This document shows positions 9,185 to 17,557 of a stretch of DNA of 41,140 nt, piece by piece. The notes under the pieces are model-generated. The model searched no databases. It was not told the DNA's origin and saw only the letters and a program-made list of their open reading frames with translations. Positions within the stretch are counted from its first letter, which is position 1. The number at the start of each line of letters is the position of its first letter. Origin of the DNA: an uncultured Anaeroplasmataceae bacterium (GTDB lineage Bacteria; Bacillota_I; Bacilli_A; Acholeplasmatales; Anaeroplasmataceae); the NCBI GenBank assembly GCA_944325695.1, contig CALVBA010000009.1:1-41140 (forward strand), in the 5' to 3' direction. Made by a program: the position numbers and the translations under genes.

Positions 9185-9845
9185 ATATAATGTATAAATA
9201 AATACCGATAAATTGTAAAATTGTTCCACCTAATACAAAGAAGTGCCAAATAAAATGAGCGCCTTTAAATTTTAATCCAAAAGGAATAACACCTAGGCTG
9301 TAAACAATCCCACCAGATAAAATTAAGTAAAACAAATTGTGATTAATTACATATAAATCTTTAATAAAAAGAAGGCCACTCCATCCTAACAATAGATAAA
9401 AAGTAACATGTAACGGTAGTAATCTAGAAGGATGGAAAATTGCTTTGATTGTAACGCCAATAAAGATAATGATCCATTGAATGATAAAAAAAGTAATTCC
9501 TGTTTTTCCACCGATCAAACAAAGTAATATTGGAGCAAAAGTTCCACCAATCAAAAAATAAATTGAACAATGATCAAATCTTCTAAAAACTGCTTTCACT
9601 TTAGTTCCAGCCTTAAAAGAATGATATAAAGTACTCATAATATAAAGAATAAATAATCCAAATGAATAAATACTTACAGCTAAATATTCAGTTAAAGTAT
9701 CAGCTTTAATATACATCAAAATCATCACAACAATTGTAAAAATAACTCCTAATCCATGAGTAACAGCATTACCAATTTCTTCAAGTAATGGTAATTGAGG
9801 ATTTTTGTATACTTTCTTTTGTTTCTTTTTTACTGTTTGTTCCAT
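9183..9845 (-). CDS. trhA: PAQR family membrane protein TrhA / hemolysin III
   Basis: The 220-aa protein has a basic N-terminus and about seven membrane helices. Family motifs are EEIGNAVTHGLG, STLYHSF, FRRFDHCSIYFLIGGTFAPILL-like (conserved Asp and His) and FIWHFFVLGG, which give the His residues expected to bind zinc in PAQR/HlyIII proteins. The family was first called hemolysin III; in Bacillus it takes part in membrane fluidity homeostasis, so a toxin role should not be assumed. I prefer the ATG at 9845, 8 bases after GAGG, over the in-frame GTG at 9854, which lies inside the ribosome binding site. Confidence 0.88.
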   Translation of the reverse strand: MEQTVKKKQKKVYKNPQLPLLEEIGNAVTHGLGVIFTIVVMILMYIKADTLTEYLAVSIYSFGLFILYIMSTLYHSFKAGTKVKAVFRRFDHCSIYFLIGGTFAPILLCLIGGKTGITFFIIQWIIIFIGVTIKAIFHPSRLLPLHVTFYLLLGWSGLLFIKDLYVINHNLFYLILSGGIVYSLGVIPFGLKFKGAHFIWHFFVLGGTILQFIGIYLYII

Positions 9846-9864
9846 AAAATACACCTCGAAAGGT

Positions 9865-9893
9865 ATTATATCACTAGTTTATTTAGTAATCAA
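9865..9893 (-). promoter_or_regulatory. SigA promoter of trhA
   Basis: TTGATT and TATAAT on the minus strand are 17 bases apart, upstream of the trhA ribosome binding site. Confidence 0.75.
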
Positions 9894-9910
9894 TACTAGA
9901 TAATAAAATA

Positions 9911-9938
9911 TTGAATTATGTATCTTTTATTGTATAAT
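9911..9938 (+). promoter_or_regulatory. SigA promoter of the yqeM-like/comE operon
   Basis: TTGAAT and TATAAT (with TG before the -10) are 16 bases apart, 18 bases before the methyltransferase start codon. Confidence 0.75.
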
Positions 9939-9956
9939 AAATGAGGAGTTGATTTT

Positions 9957-10634
9957 ATGTATAATAAATTTGCATATTATTATGATGTAATGATGGAAAA
10001 TGTTAATTATGATTATTTTATAGATATTGTAACCAAATATATCCCACCAAAAGGTGTTATTTTAGATGCAGGGTGTGGAACTGGTGCTATTTTAATTGGG
10101 ATGTTACAAAATAATTATAACGTAATCGGAGTTGATTTATCCAGTGAAATGTTAGAAATATGTGAACATAAATTAAGAAGTAACAACTTATGTGCTAAGT
10201 TATATCAAGGTGATTTAACACAAGGGCTTGCTATTGAATCTTTTGATGCAGTAGTAAGTTTTTTAGATGTTATAAATTATATAAAAGATTATAAAAGTGC
10301 GTTTGAAAATATTTATGCTAGCTTAAAAAGTGGTGGTATCTTTATTTTTGATGTTCATTCTGTTTTTTACGTAAATGATCTAATTGGTTATGAAGAAGAG
10401 ATGAATTATCAAACATTTCAATATCACTGGAATGTAACAAAAGGAGATGAAGAAAATAGTATTATTCATCATTTAATAATCACGACAAAAGAAAATAATG
10501 TCTATGAAGAAAAGCATTTTCAAAGAACTTATCCTTTAGAAGTTTATATTAAAACGTTAGAAGAAATTGGTTTTAAAGTTGAGGTTTTACCTGAAAGCGA
10601 TGAATATAAAACTTTTATAAAGTGTCAAAAGTAA
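9957..10634 (+). CDS. Class I SAM-dependent methyltransferase (YqeM-like)
   Basis: The 225-aa protein begins MYNKFAYYYDVMM, the usual N-terminus of small cytosolic methyltransferases of this type. It has SAM motif I VILDAGCGTGA (residues 35-45), the acidic VDLS after strand 2, and a later SGGIFIFDVH segment (post I/III). It lies directly before comEA, comEC and holA. In B. subtilis the methyltransferase gene yqeM sits in the same place, so it is likely the orthologue. The substrate is unknown. It is the first gene of the cluster and has its own promoter. The gap to comEA is 39 bases. Confidence 0.82.
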   Translation: MYNKFAYYYDVMMENVNYDYFIDIVTKYIPPKGVILDAGCGTGAILIGMLQNNYNVIGVDLSSEMLEICEHKLRSNNLCAKLYQGDLTQGLAIESFDAVVSFLDVINYIKDYKSAFENIYASLKSGGIFIFDVHSVFYVNDLIGYEEEMNYQTFQYHWNVTKGDEENSIIHHLIITTKENNVYEEKHFQRTYPLEVYIKTLEEIGFKVEVLPESDEYKTFIKCQK

Positions 10635-10673
10635 AATATTTTTATCCCTTAATATATTTATTGAGGTGATAAA

Positions 10674-11213
10674 ATGATAGACATAAAAAATAAAAAGCTT
10701 ATCTACATAGTAGTAGCAGTAATTATTCTTTGTGGTTTATATTTTTTAGATTTTAAAAATAAAGATGATGAAGATGATTTTAACATCACCACAAGTTCAA
10801 GTCAGACGCTTGAAAAAAATTATTTGGATATCTATATTTGTGGAGAAGTTAATAGACCTGGTTGTTATCTTGTTTTAGAAGGAAGTATGATTGGTGATGT
10901 TATAAATGACTGTGCCTTGGGATTTACCGAGAATGCAAATTTACTAGCTATTAATTTAGTTGAAGAAGTATATGATAAACAACAAATTCTTATTCCTAAT
11001 AAAATAGATAACACTTTGCTTAGTGGTAAACTTAATCTAAATACTTGTAGTAAAGATGAATTAATGTTAATTCCTGGAATAAAAGAAGGGTTATCAAATG
11101 CGATAATTACTTATCGAAGTAAAACTCGTTTTACCAAAGTGGATGATTTGTTGAAAATTCCCGGCATTGGAGAGAAAACATTTGTCAAAATTAAGTATTA
11201 CTTCACTGCTTAG
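10674..11213 (+). CDS. comEA: Competence DNA-binding protein ComEA
   Basis: The 179-aa protein has one N-terminal membrane anchor (about residues 9-25), an acidic linker, an SLBB domain (YICGEVNRPGCY at about 53-64) and two C-terminal helix-hairpin-helix motifs (LNTCSKDELMLIPGIKEG and VDDLLKIPGIGEKTF). This is the architecture of the surface DNA receptor of natural transformation. The start ATG follows GAGGTGATAAA. comEC overlaps its end. No comEB or comER is present between its neighbours, unlike in B. subtilis. DNA uptake is inferred from the family; the pseudopilus genes are not in this window. Confidence 0.93.
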   Translation: MIDIKNKKLIYIVVAVIILCGLYFLDFKNKDDEDDFNITTSSSQTLEKNYLDIYICGEVNRPGCYLVLEGSMIGDVINDCALGFTENANLLAINLVEEVYDKQQILIPNKIDNTLLSGKLNLNTCSKDELMLIPGIKEGLSNAIITYRSKTRFTKVDDLLKIPGIGEKTFVKIKYYFTA

Positions 11214-13269
11214 TCGATGTCATTTTTTAGTTTTATTATGCATCATATTATGGCTTACAACAATCAATTTTATCTTTTGGTTTTTGTTTGTTTTATATTT
11301 TAAATATTTAAAAAAGAATAAGATGTTACAAGTTGTTTCTTGTGTAGTAGTCTTATTTTTTTTTATTTCTGTTTTTTTTCATCCACAATATAAAGCTTTA
11401 AATACTGCTGAGGGATATGTTATTTCTATTTCAGCTAAAAAAAATTATCAACAAATAACAGTCATAGATGGGTTAAGTAAATATCTTATTTATGATTTTA
11501 ATAATAAAGATGTTAAATATGGTGACTATTTGATTATTGAAGGAAAAGAATATCAATTTGATCCATTAAATTATGTTGGAGAATTTGATTATCAAAAATA
11601 TTTGTTAAGTATCAATATAAGATCTTGTTTGATTGCTGATACAATCATAATCCAAGATAGTCGATTTGATTGTCGTAATCTATTTTTAGAGTTAAATAAA
11701 TATTTATCCGCTAAAATAGATGAAAAAAGCTACCAATATATCTCTATGTTGATATTTGGATATAAAGATAAAGAAAGCGAATCATACAAACTATATAGTG
11801 ATTTAAATATTACATATTTATTAGTTATTTCTGGAATGCATATAAGTATTTTAATTAAATTATGTCAAAAATTTTTAACTTTTATCGATGATCCGTTTAA
11901 AAAATGGTTTTTAATAAGTTTTATATTGATATTTTATGCTTATCTTTTAGAATTTAACTATAGTGTAGTACGTGCCGTTTTACTTTATATTTTATATGAA
12001 TTAAGCCGTTTTTTACGAATTAGTTTTACTAAATTAGATATTATTTCGATATTATTTACCATTTTTTTTCTTAAAAATTATTATATTATGTTGAACATGT
12101 CATTTATTTTATCATATTTTGTCAGTATGATTCTAATATTGTTATCAAATCAAGAAAAAAAACTATCGGATACAGAAAATAGCTTAATTATTAATATTAT
12201 TTTACTACCTATTTTAATTAATTTAAGCGGTAAAATTAATATTTTGCCACTATTATTTGTTCAAGTAATTAGTTCTATTTTTAATTTTATATTTATTCTA
12301 ACGTTAATCACTTTTATTATTCCTAAACTTTATCATGTATTAAGTTTGGTAATTGAAATTTATGAATTTTTTTTAAATCTATTGAATATTAATTTTTTAG
12401 ACTTTAAGATGCCATATTTTTCTTTATTTAAAGGGTTAATTTATTATGCAATGCTAATTTTTTTATTTTATTTTACTAAAAAACATTTTTGGAAGAAACT
12501 ATTTTTTTTAATTTTAATTTTTAATATTCGCCTTCCTAAAAATTATATTGAGTTTATTAGCTGTGGACAAGGTGATAGTAGTATTATAATGCTTGATAGT
12601 AAAGTTTTAGTAGTTGATTGTTTTAATAATACAACTGATGTTTTAAAGAAAAAAGGTATTAGAAAAATCGATTATTTGATATTGTCGCACGGTCATTATG
12701 ATCATATTGGTGATAGCTATTCAATTATTGATAACTTTAAAGTTACAAAATTAATGTATCCAAAATACGATGATACAGAATTGTTAAATGAAGTTAAAAT
12801 GTATGCTAGTAAAAATAAGATTGAATTAGTTCCATTGGAATATTCGATGGTTATTTCGATTGAAACATTTAGTTTACATATTTTAAATCCGATAGAAAAA
12901 CAAGAAAGTGAAAATGATAATTCTCTTGTTTTTTTATTGAAATATCGCAACTATCAAGTTTTATATACCGGTGATATTGAGGATGAATCATTGATTATTC
13001 CATATTTAAACTGTATTGATATTTTAAAAGTTTCTCATCATGGTAGCAGTAGTAGTACTTCAAAAAAATTTGTTGAAAAAACACAACCTAAAGTAGCCAT
13101 AATAAGTTGCGGATATTTAAATAAATATCATTTTCCTAGTGATGCCACGTTAGAAAACTTACAAAAAAGCATAGTATATATTACATATGAAAGTGGAAAT
13201 ATTTGTGTTAATTTACAAAAAAAGAAATTAAAAATAGATACATATCGGGCTAAAAATGGTATAATTTAA
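11182..13269 (+). CDS. comEC: DNA internalization protein ComEC/Rec2
   Basis: The 695-aa protein is the inner-membrane channel for transforming DNA. It has an N-terminal DUF4131-type region with membrane helices and an OB-like extracytoplasmic part. The Competence domain follows (YLLVISGMHISIL near residue 215 and several helices), and then a metallo-beta-lactamase domain with LSHGHYDHIGD (HxHxDH) and KVSHHGSSSS. I prefer the TTG at 11182, which is 7-9 bases after GGAGAG (11169-11174). The TTG at 11167 lies on that site and has none of its own. The overlap with comEA is 32 bases, so the two are probably translationally coupled. Length is slightly below the usual 730-770. Confidence 0.92.
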   Translation: MSKLSITSLLSRCHFLVLLCIILWLTTINFIFWFLFVLYFKYLKKNKMLQVVSCVVVLFFFISVFFHPQYKALNTAEGYVISISAKKNYQQITVIDGLSKYLIYDFNNKDVKYGDYLIIEGKEYQFDPLNYVGEFDYQKYLLSINIRSCLIADTIIIQDSRFDCRNLFLELNKYLSAKIDEKSYQYISMLIFGYKDKESESYKLYSDLNITYLLVISGMHISILIKLCQKFLTFIDDPFKKWFLISFILIFYAYLLEFNYSVVRAVLLYILYELSRFLRISFTKLDIISILFTIFFLKNYYIMLNMSFILSYFVSMILILLSNQEKKLSDTENSLIINIILLPILINLSGKINILPLLFVQVISSIFNFIFILTLITFIIPKLYHVLSLVIEIYEFFLNLLNINFLDFKMPYFSLFKGLIYYAMLIFLFYFTKKHFWKKLFFLILIFNIRLPKNYIEFISCGQGDSSIIMLDSKVLVVDCFNNTTDVLKKKGIRKIDYLILSHGHYDHIGDSYSIIDNFKVTKLMYPKYDDTELLNEVKMYASKNKIELVPLEYSMVISIETFSLHILNPIEKQESENDNSLVFLLKYRNYQVLYTGDIEDESLIIPYLNCIDILKVSHHGSSSSTSKKFVEKTQPKVAIISCGYLNKYHFPSDATLENLQKSIVYITYESGNICVNLQKKKLKIDTYRAKNGII

Positions 13270-13286
13270 GAAATAGAGGTGAGTTG

Positions 13287-14216
13287 ATGGAACAAATTTA
13301 TACCTATTTATTAGATGATTTTAAAATGCGTGAGAATGTTGTTTTAGAAATTACATCCAAAAATGATATTACTTTATCAGATGTAATTTATTATGATATG
13401 GATGATGCCAATGTTTATGATTTAGTTAATGAAATATTAAGTAGTTCAATGTTTTCGACAAATAAACTTGTCGTTGTAAAAAATATTAATCTTAATTTAG
13501 CAAAGGAATTAAAAATCTTAGAAGATGCTTTAAAAAAGAAAGATGAAAATACGATTATAATTTTCTTTTTATCACCAAATCTTAAAAAAGAAGATGCTTT
13601 ATATAAAATGTTAAAAAATCATTCTTTGATTCAAAATAAGGAAGTTTTTGCAGATTTATCAGATTACATTAAGGATACTTGTCAAAAAAATAAAATTGAA
13701 ATATCAGATAAAACAGTTGAATATCTTTTAAAACGATATAACTTAAATCAAGAATATTTATATAATGAATTAGATAAATTAATAGCTTATAAAGCATTTG
13801 ATGGAAAAATAACTATCGATGATATCAATGCTATTTCTACATTACTTCTAGATAATACTGCCTATGATGTAGTTAACTTTTTTTTAAGAAAAGATATGGA
13901 GCAAGTTTATGCTAGTTATGAAAAATTAATTCATGCTAATGAAGATGAAATTCGAATTATTGGAGCATTTATTGGTGTTTTTAAATTGATGTATCAAGTA
14001 AAAAAAATGGTGTTACATGGTTATAAGAAAGATGAAATTGCGACGATTTTAAATCTTAAACCGGGAAGAGTTTATTATATTATCAAAGATATAAATTCAT
14101 ATACATTAAAGGAGTTAGAAGATATTCTAAATGATCTTTTAGATCTTGATTTTAAAATTAAGTCTGGATATATTGATAAGAAAAATGGATTGGAGTTGTT
14201 TTTATTATGTCGATAA
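13287..14216 (+). CDS. holA: DNA polymerase III subunit delta
   Basis: The 309-aa protein matches the clamp-loader delta subunit. Segments such as MFSTNKLVVVKNINL (domain I), a sensor-like LLKRYNLNQEYLYNELDKLIAYK and a C-terminal helical collar with GAFIGVFKLMYQVKKM fit the family; no Walker A is expected in delta. It opens the beta clamp during loading. GAGGTGA ends 4 bases before the ATG at 13287; the TTG at 13284 is too close. Its position after comEC and before rpsT is the same as in B. subtilis (yqeN). The last 10 bases overlap the next gene. Confidence 0.9.
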   Translation: MEQIYTYLLDDFKMRENVVLEITSKNDITLSDVIYYDMDDANVYDLVNEILSSSMFSTNKLVVVKNINLNLAKELKILEDALKKKDENTIIIFFLSPNLKKEDALYKMLKNHSLIQNKEVFADLSDYIKDTCQKNKIEISDKTVEYLLKRYNLNQEYLYNELDKLIAYKAFDGKITIDDINAISTLLLDNTAYDVVNFFLRKDMEQVYASYEKLIHANEDEIRIIGAFIGVFKLMYQVKKMVLHGYKKDEIATILNLKPGRVYYIIKDINSYTLKELEDILNDLLDLDFKIKSGYIDKKNGLELFLLCR

Positions 14217-14941
14217 AGTTACAAGATAAGTATAATAAATTATTTATCTTTGATTTTGAAACCACAGGGATTAATCCAAACAAGGATAATATTATTGAAA
14301 TGGGAGCTGTTATTTTACGTTTAAATCCTCTTACCAATAAATATGATCAAAAAGATGAAATCGATTATTTAGTAAAAATTGATTATAATATTCCTGATGA
14401 GATTGTAAAGTTAACTAATATAACGGATGAAATGTTAGAAAAAGAGGGAATTTCAGAATTAGAGTTATTCAATATTATAAAGCAAATTGTTGATGAAAAA
14501 ACATTGGTTATAGCATATAATATTCAATTTGACATGTCATTTTTAAATGCTTTATTAAAAAAATATTTAGGAAATAATTATGTTTTTCCATTTGATATTT
14601 TGGACTGCATGGCAATGTATAAAGATTTTTTTGCATATCCACACCGTTTAGAAAGTGCCATAGAAACTTTTAATATCGATGCTTCTAATTCTCATCGAGC
14701 ATGCGATGATTGTTTTGCTACATATTTAGTATTTAAAGAAATGTGTAATGTGATAATTCGCGAATGTTTAGCTAATAAACTTCCAAAAGAAGAAGCTTTA
14801 ACATACTATTTAAAATATATTAATCATTTAGGATATAATCCTAAATATCCCGTTACTAATAAATTACGTGATGATATTATTTATACTAAACAATATGGTG
14901 CGGGAAAAGAAATTTTTAATTATAAAGGAGTAGAAAAATGA
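14207..14941 (+). CDS. DEDDh 3'-5' exonuclease (DnaQ/PolC-epsilon type)
   Basis: The 244-aa protein has the exonuclease fold with Exo I FDFETTG (D16, E18), Exo II around NIQFDMSFL and Exo III HRACDDC, the His and Asp of the DEDDh class. A C-terminal extension of about 50 residues follows. It may act in proofreading or in trimming of DNA or RNA ends. The start overlaps holA by 10 bases and the stop overlaps the next start (ATGA), so it is translated with the clamp-loader gene. B. subtilis has no exonuclease at this place, so this is a lineage-specific insertion in the comE-holA-rpsT block. Confidence 0.88.
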   Translation: MSIKLQDKYNKLFIFDFETTGINPNKDNIIEMGAVILRLNPLTNKYDQKDEIDYLVKIDYNIPDEIVKLTNITDEMLEKEGISELELFNIIKQIVDEKTLVIAYNIQFDMSFLNALLKKYLGNNYVFPFDILDCMAMYKDFFAYPHRLESAIETFNIDASNSHRACDDCFATYLVFKEMCNVIIRECLANKLPKEEALTYYLKYINHLGYNPKYPVTNKLRDDIIYTKQYGAGKEIFNYKGVEK

Positions 14942-15279
14942 CCATTTTAATATATCCCAAATGTTCAACATGTAATCGTGTTTTAAAAGTTCTTGATGAA
15001 AAAAAACATTTTTATATAATACGTGATATTGTAAAAAATAATCCAACTACATCGGAAATTAAAAGTTGGATTAATAAATATAATATTGATATAAATATAT
15101 TATTCAACACGCGTGGTACAATCTATAAAGATCAACAATTATCACAAAAAATGTCATCGTTATCGTTTGATGAAAAGGTTGACCTTTTAGCTTCTAATGG
15201 CATGCTTGTTAAGCGTCCTATTTTATTAGGAGATGATTTTATTTTAATTGGAGCCCAAGAAATTGAAAAATGGGCATAA
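14938..15279 (+). CDS. ArsC/Spx family thioredoxin-fold protein
   Basis: The 113-aa protein starts ILIYPKCSTCNRVLKVLDE, with a CxxC pair at C9 and C12, and keeps the conserved RGTIYKD and KRPILL segments of the ArsC/Spx family. The family includes arsenate reductases, the redox regulators Spx and MgsR, and several uncharacterised members such as YusI. The lone location in a DNA replication/competence operon and no arsenic genes nearby argue against arsenate detoxification as its role. It overlaps the exonuclease stop by four bases. Length is usual for the family. The specific function is open. Confidence 0.85.
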   Translation: MTILIYPKCSTCNRVLKVLDEKKHFYIIRDIVKNNPTTSEIKSWINKYNIDINILFNTRGTIYKDQQLSQKMSSLSFDEKVDLLASNGMLVKRPILLGDDFILIGAQEIEKWA

Positions 15280-15280
15280 A

Positions 15281-15308
15281 AAAAAGCACATCATTTGATG
15301 TGTTTTTC
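15281..15308. terminator. Bidirectional terminator (comE operon / rpsT)
   Basis: The stem CACATCA/TGATGTG is flanked by A- and T-runs between two convergent genes. Confidence 0.9.
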
Positions 15309-15310
15309 AT

Positions 15311-15574
15311 TTAGTTTAATGAGTTAACTAAAATTGATAATCTAGATTTATTTCTAGAAACAAAGTTTTTATGAACGATACCTTTAGCTAAAGCTTTATC
15401 TAATTTAGCAAAAGCGTTATGTAATGCTTTAACAGCTTCTTCTTTGTTTGAATGAGCAACAGAAGTTTCAACTGCTTTAATAGCTGTTTTCATTGCTGAT
15501 TTGAAAGAATTGTTCATTAAGCGACTTTTTTCATTAGTTTTTACACGTTTGATTTGTGATTTAATATTTGCCAT
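15311..15574 (-). CDS. rpsT: Small ribosomal subunit protein bS20
   Basis: The 87-aa basic, helical protein (MANIKSQIKRVKTNEKSR start, KGIVHKNFVSRNKSRL near the end) is bS20, which binds 16S rRNA in the body of the small subunit. Length is normal. The start ATG follows GGAGGTGAAAAGAC. It is on the opposite strand between the comE-holA operon and gpr, the same neighbours as in B. subtilis. It has its own promoter and a shared terminator. Confidence 0.97.
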   Translation of the reverse strand: MANIKSQIKRVKTNEKSRLMNNSFKSAMKTAIKAVETSVAHSNKEEAVKALHNAFAKLDKALAKGIVHKNFVSRNKSRLSILVNSLN

Positions 15575-15605
15575 GTCTTTTCACCTCCACTTGCAATCAT
15601 TAATA

Positions 15606-15634
15606 ATTATAACAATTAAAAAATAAAAAATCAA
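15606..15634 (-). promoter_or_regulatory. SigA promoter of rpsT
   Basis: TTGATT, 17 bases, TATAAT on the minus strand, with TG upstream of the -10 (TGTTATAAT). Confidence 0.8.
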
Positions 15635-15824
15635 GAAAAAAATAATTCAAATGATTAATTTTCATCTAAATTATTTTGTATTACGTTTTTATAAAAAACA
15701 AGTCAATTTTATACGATTTATATAAAATCAAAGATAAAAAAGAAAAATTAGTAATCTTATTTAAGAACAGCAAAAAAATGGTATAAATAGTTAATTTTTT
15801 TTCATAATATAAAAGGTGATTAAA

Positions 15825-16664
15825 ATAAGGTTAAGAACAGATATAGCATTAGAAGAATTAGCTTTAGAAAGAATGATTTCAAATGAAAAAATTAATATAA
15901 ATGAAGTTTTTTTAGATGCCATCAAAGCGAAAGAATTAAATAAAAAAGAAGGAACATATGTAACAATTGATTTTAGTAATCTCTTAACAAAAGAGTTTAT
16001 GCAAGAGGATATCCGGGAACAAGTAAGTGATGTATTAGCGCATTTTTTCACATTAATGGATATTAAAAAAGATGATACTGTTTTAATTTGTGGATTAGGT
16101 AATGATCAAGTAACACCAGATGCATTAGGACCAATTGTATGCGAAAATGTAATTGTAACAAATCATTTTTTTGTTCTAGATATCCAACATGATTTTATCA
16201 GACCCGTTACAAGTTTTATTCCAGGGGTTATGGGGCAAACGGGAATGGAATCAAGTGATATGTTAAAATCGTTAGTTGAAAGTTATAAACCTAGTTTAGT
16301 GATTGTTGTTGATGCATTAGCGACAAGAAGCATTAATAGAATATGTAAAAGTATTCAGATAACAGATGCTGGAATTAATCCGGGAAGTGGTGTAAAAAAC
16401 AAAAGAAAAGAAATATCTAAAGATGTTTTAAACACCAAGGTATTAGCTATTGGGATTCCTACAGTATGTGATTTAGAAGTTATTATTAATGATGTATTAA
16501 AACAAGCTTTAATGGAAACATCATATGATTTAGATAAAATTTATGATGAATATATTAAAGGACAATTTAGTTATATGGTTACTTTAAAAGATATTGATGA
16601 TCTAATCATCGATATGGCCGATATTGTCGCTATAAGCTTAAATAAAGTTTTACATAATATTTGA
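15825..16664 (+). CDS. gpr: Spore germination protease GPR
   Basis: The 279-aa product is the protease that degrades small acid-soluble spore proteins during germination (MEROPS A25). It starts RLRTDIALEELALERM and contains GLGNDQVTPDALGP, PGVMGQTGMESSDM and VVDALATRS, all family hallmarks. Ribosome binding site AAAGGTGAT (15812-15820) is correctly spaced only for the ATA at 15825; the GTG at 15816 lies within that site and has no other upstream. I therefore propose an AUA start, giving a protein that begins near RTD as GPRs do. A SigG-like CATAATA at 15803 with GTATA at 15781 is visible, but it would place the start site almost at the ribosome binding site, so it is uncertain. It ends in TGA. 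Confidence 0.9.
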   Translation: MRLRTDIALEELALERMISNEKININEVFLDAIKAKELNKKEGTYVTIDFSNLLTKEFMQEDIREQVSDVLAHFFTLMDIKKDDTVLICGLGNDQVTPDALGPIVCENVIVTNHFFVLDIQHDFIRPVTSFIPGVMGQTGMESSDMLKSLVESYKPSLVIVVDALATRSINRICKSIQITDAGINPGSGVKNKRKEISKDVLNTKVLAIGIPTVCDLEVIINDVLKQALMETSYDLDKIYDEYIKGQFSYMVTLKDIDDLIIDMADIVAISLNKVLHNI

Positions 16665-16688
16665 CAATATAATTAATAAATATATGAT
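16661..16688 (+). promoter_or_regulatory. Probable SigA promoter of the small membrane protein gene
   Basis: TTGACA, 16 bases, TATGAT, overlapping the last codons of gpr. The -10 region lies in a 17-base sequence (16676-16692) that is repeated exactly before pgsA. Confidence 0.55.
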
Positions 16689-16709
16689 ATAAATGTTTTA
16701 GGTGATAAT

Positions 16710-16931
16710 ATTAAAAAAGGATTTATAGTATTTTTAATAGCTGTAGCAATTATTATAATAATTATTGTGAATTTAGATTTAAAAAAAGAAATAACAGAAA
16801 GTATTGTCGTCGTTAAAACAAATAATATTATTTTGAATTTAGCAAAAAAAGTTGACTCGCTTATAACATCATTTTGTAAAATGATTTATAATTTATTAAC
16901 ATCAATTATAAAAGTACTTTTTGGACTTTAA
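16710..16931 (+). CDS. Small single-pass membrane protein with a non-canonical AUU start
   Basis: This is the content of the 326-base stretch between gpr and pgsA. The frame from 16680 to 16931 is open and contains no ATG, GTG or TTG near its beginning. AGGTGAT at 16700-16706 is spaced 7 bases (from AGG) for the ATT at 16710. From there it reads as a 73-aa protein: a KKG start, a membrane helix (about residues 4-21, FIVFLIAVAIIIIIIVNL), and an amphipathic C-terminal part. I recognise no family. The place after gpr is held by spoIIP in B. subtilis, but no SpoIIP similarity is visible. An ordinary promoter lies upstream. It may be missed by gene callers because of its start codon. Confidence 0.55.
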   Translation: MKKGFIVFLIAVAIIIIIIVNLDLKKEITESIVVVKTNNIILNLAKKVDSLITSFCKMIYNLLTSIIKVLFGL

Positions 16932-16990
16932 TTTTGATGTTTTTTTTATAAATATATGATATAATCATTTAAAATGGAGGTTTTGAAATT

Positions 16991-17557
16991 ATGAATTTAC
17001 CAAATAAATTAACAATGTTGAGAATTATAATAATTCCTGTAATGATTATTATTTCATGTATTTCTTTTTTAAATGAACAAGTTTTGTTTGCTAATATTTC
17101 AATTGCTAATTTTATAAACTTAATTTTATTTATGTTAGCATCTTTTACTGATTTTTTAGATGGGACTATTGCTAGAAAACGTAATTTAGTGACGACATTT
17201 GGGAAATTTGCTGACCCATTAGCTGATAAAATGTTAGTTTTTACGGCAATGATTATATTGTTAGAACAAGGAGTAATTCCTGGTTTTGTGGTTATTTTAA
17301 TTTTAATGCGAGAATTTATTGTTACTGGGGTACGTTTAGTGGCTGTTGAACATGGAACAGTCATTGCAGCTTCAAAATTAGGAAAATTAAAAACAGCCAC
17401 AACAATGCTTGCTCTTATTGTTTTATTCTTATTTCAATCTTCGAATATCGTGTTAGTTATTGGATTAGTATTTATTTATATTGCTTTAGCTTTAACAATT
17501 ATTTCGGGAGTAGAGTATTTCTATAAAAACCGTCAAGTTATTTTTGAAAGTATTTAA
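16991..17557 (+). CDS. pgsA: CDP-diacylglycerol-glycerol-3-phosphate 3-phosphatidyltransferase
   Basis: The 188-aa membrane enzyme makes phosphatidylglycerol phosphate, the first committed step to phosphatidylglycerol and cardiolipin. The CDP-alcohol phosphotransferase signature D-G-x2-A-R-x8-G-x3-D-x3-D is complete (DGTIARKR, then GKFADPLAD, residues about 57-79). Around five membrane helices are visible, and length is usual. The start ATG follows TGGAGGTTTTGAAATT. It lies directly before recA, as in many Bacillota, although cinA is missing between them. Confidence 0.93.
   Translation: MNLPNKLTMLRIIIIPVMIIISCISFLNEQVLFANISIANFINLILFMLASFTDFLDGTIARKRNLVTTFGKFADPLADKMLVFTAMIILLEQGVIPGFVVILILMREFIVTGVRLVAVEHGTVIAASKLGKLKTATTMLALIVLFLFQSSNIVLVIGLVFIYIALALTIISGVEYFYKNRQVIFESI

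Noticed and set aside
9183-9845. TrhA as a hemolysin toxin
   Set aside because: The HlyIII name is historical; the protein is a PAQR membrane-homeostasis protein.
11167-11181. TTG at 11167 as comEC start
   Set aside because: It lies on the ribosome binding site GGAGAG, which serves the TTG at 11182.
14938-15279. Arsenate reductase in an arsenic operon
   Set aside because: No ArsR, ArsB or related genes are nearby; the family includes redox regulators and uncharacterised members.
15816-15824. GTG at 15816 as gpr start
   Set aside because: It is part of the ribosome binding site AAAGGTGAT; the ATA at 15825 is spaced correctly. I keep it as an alternative.
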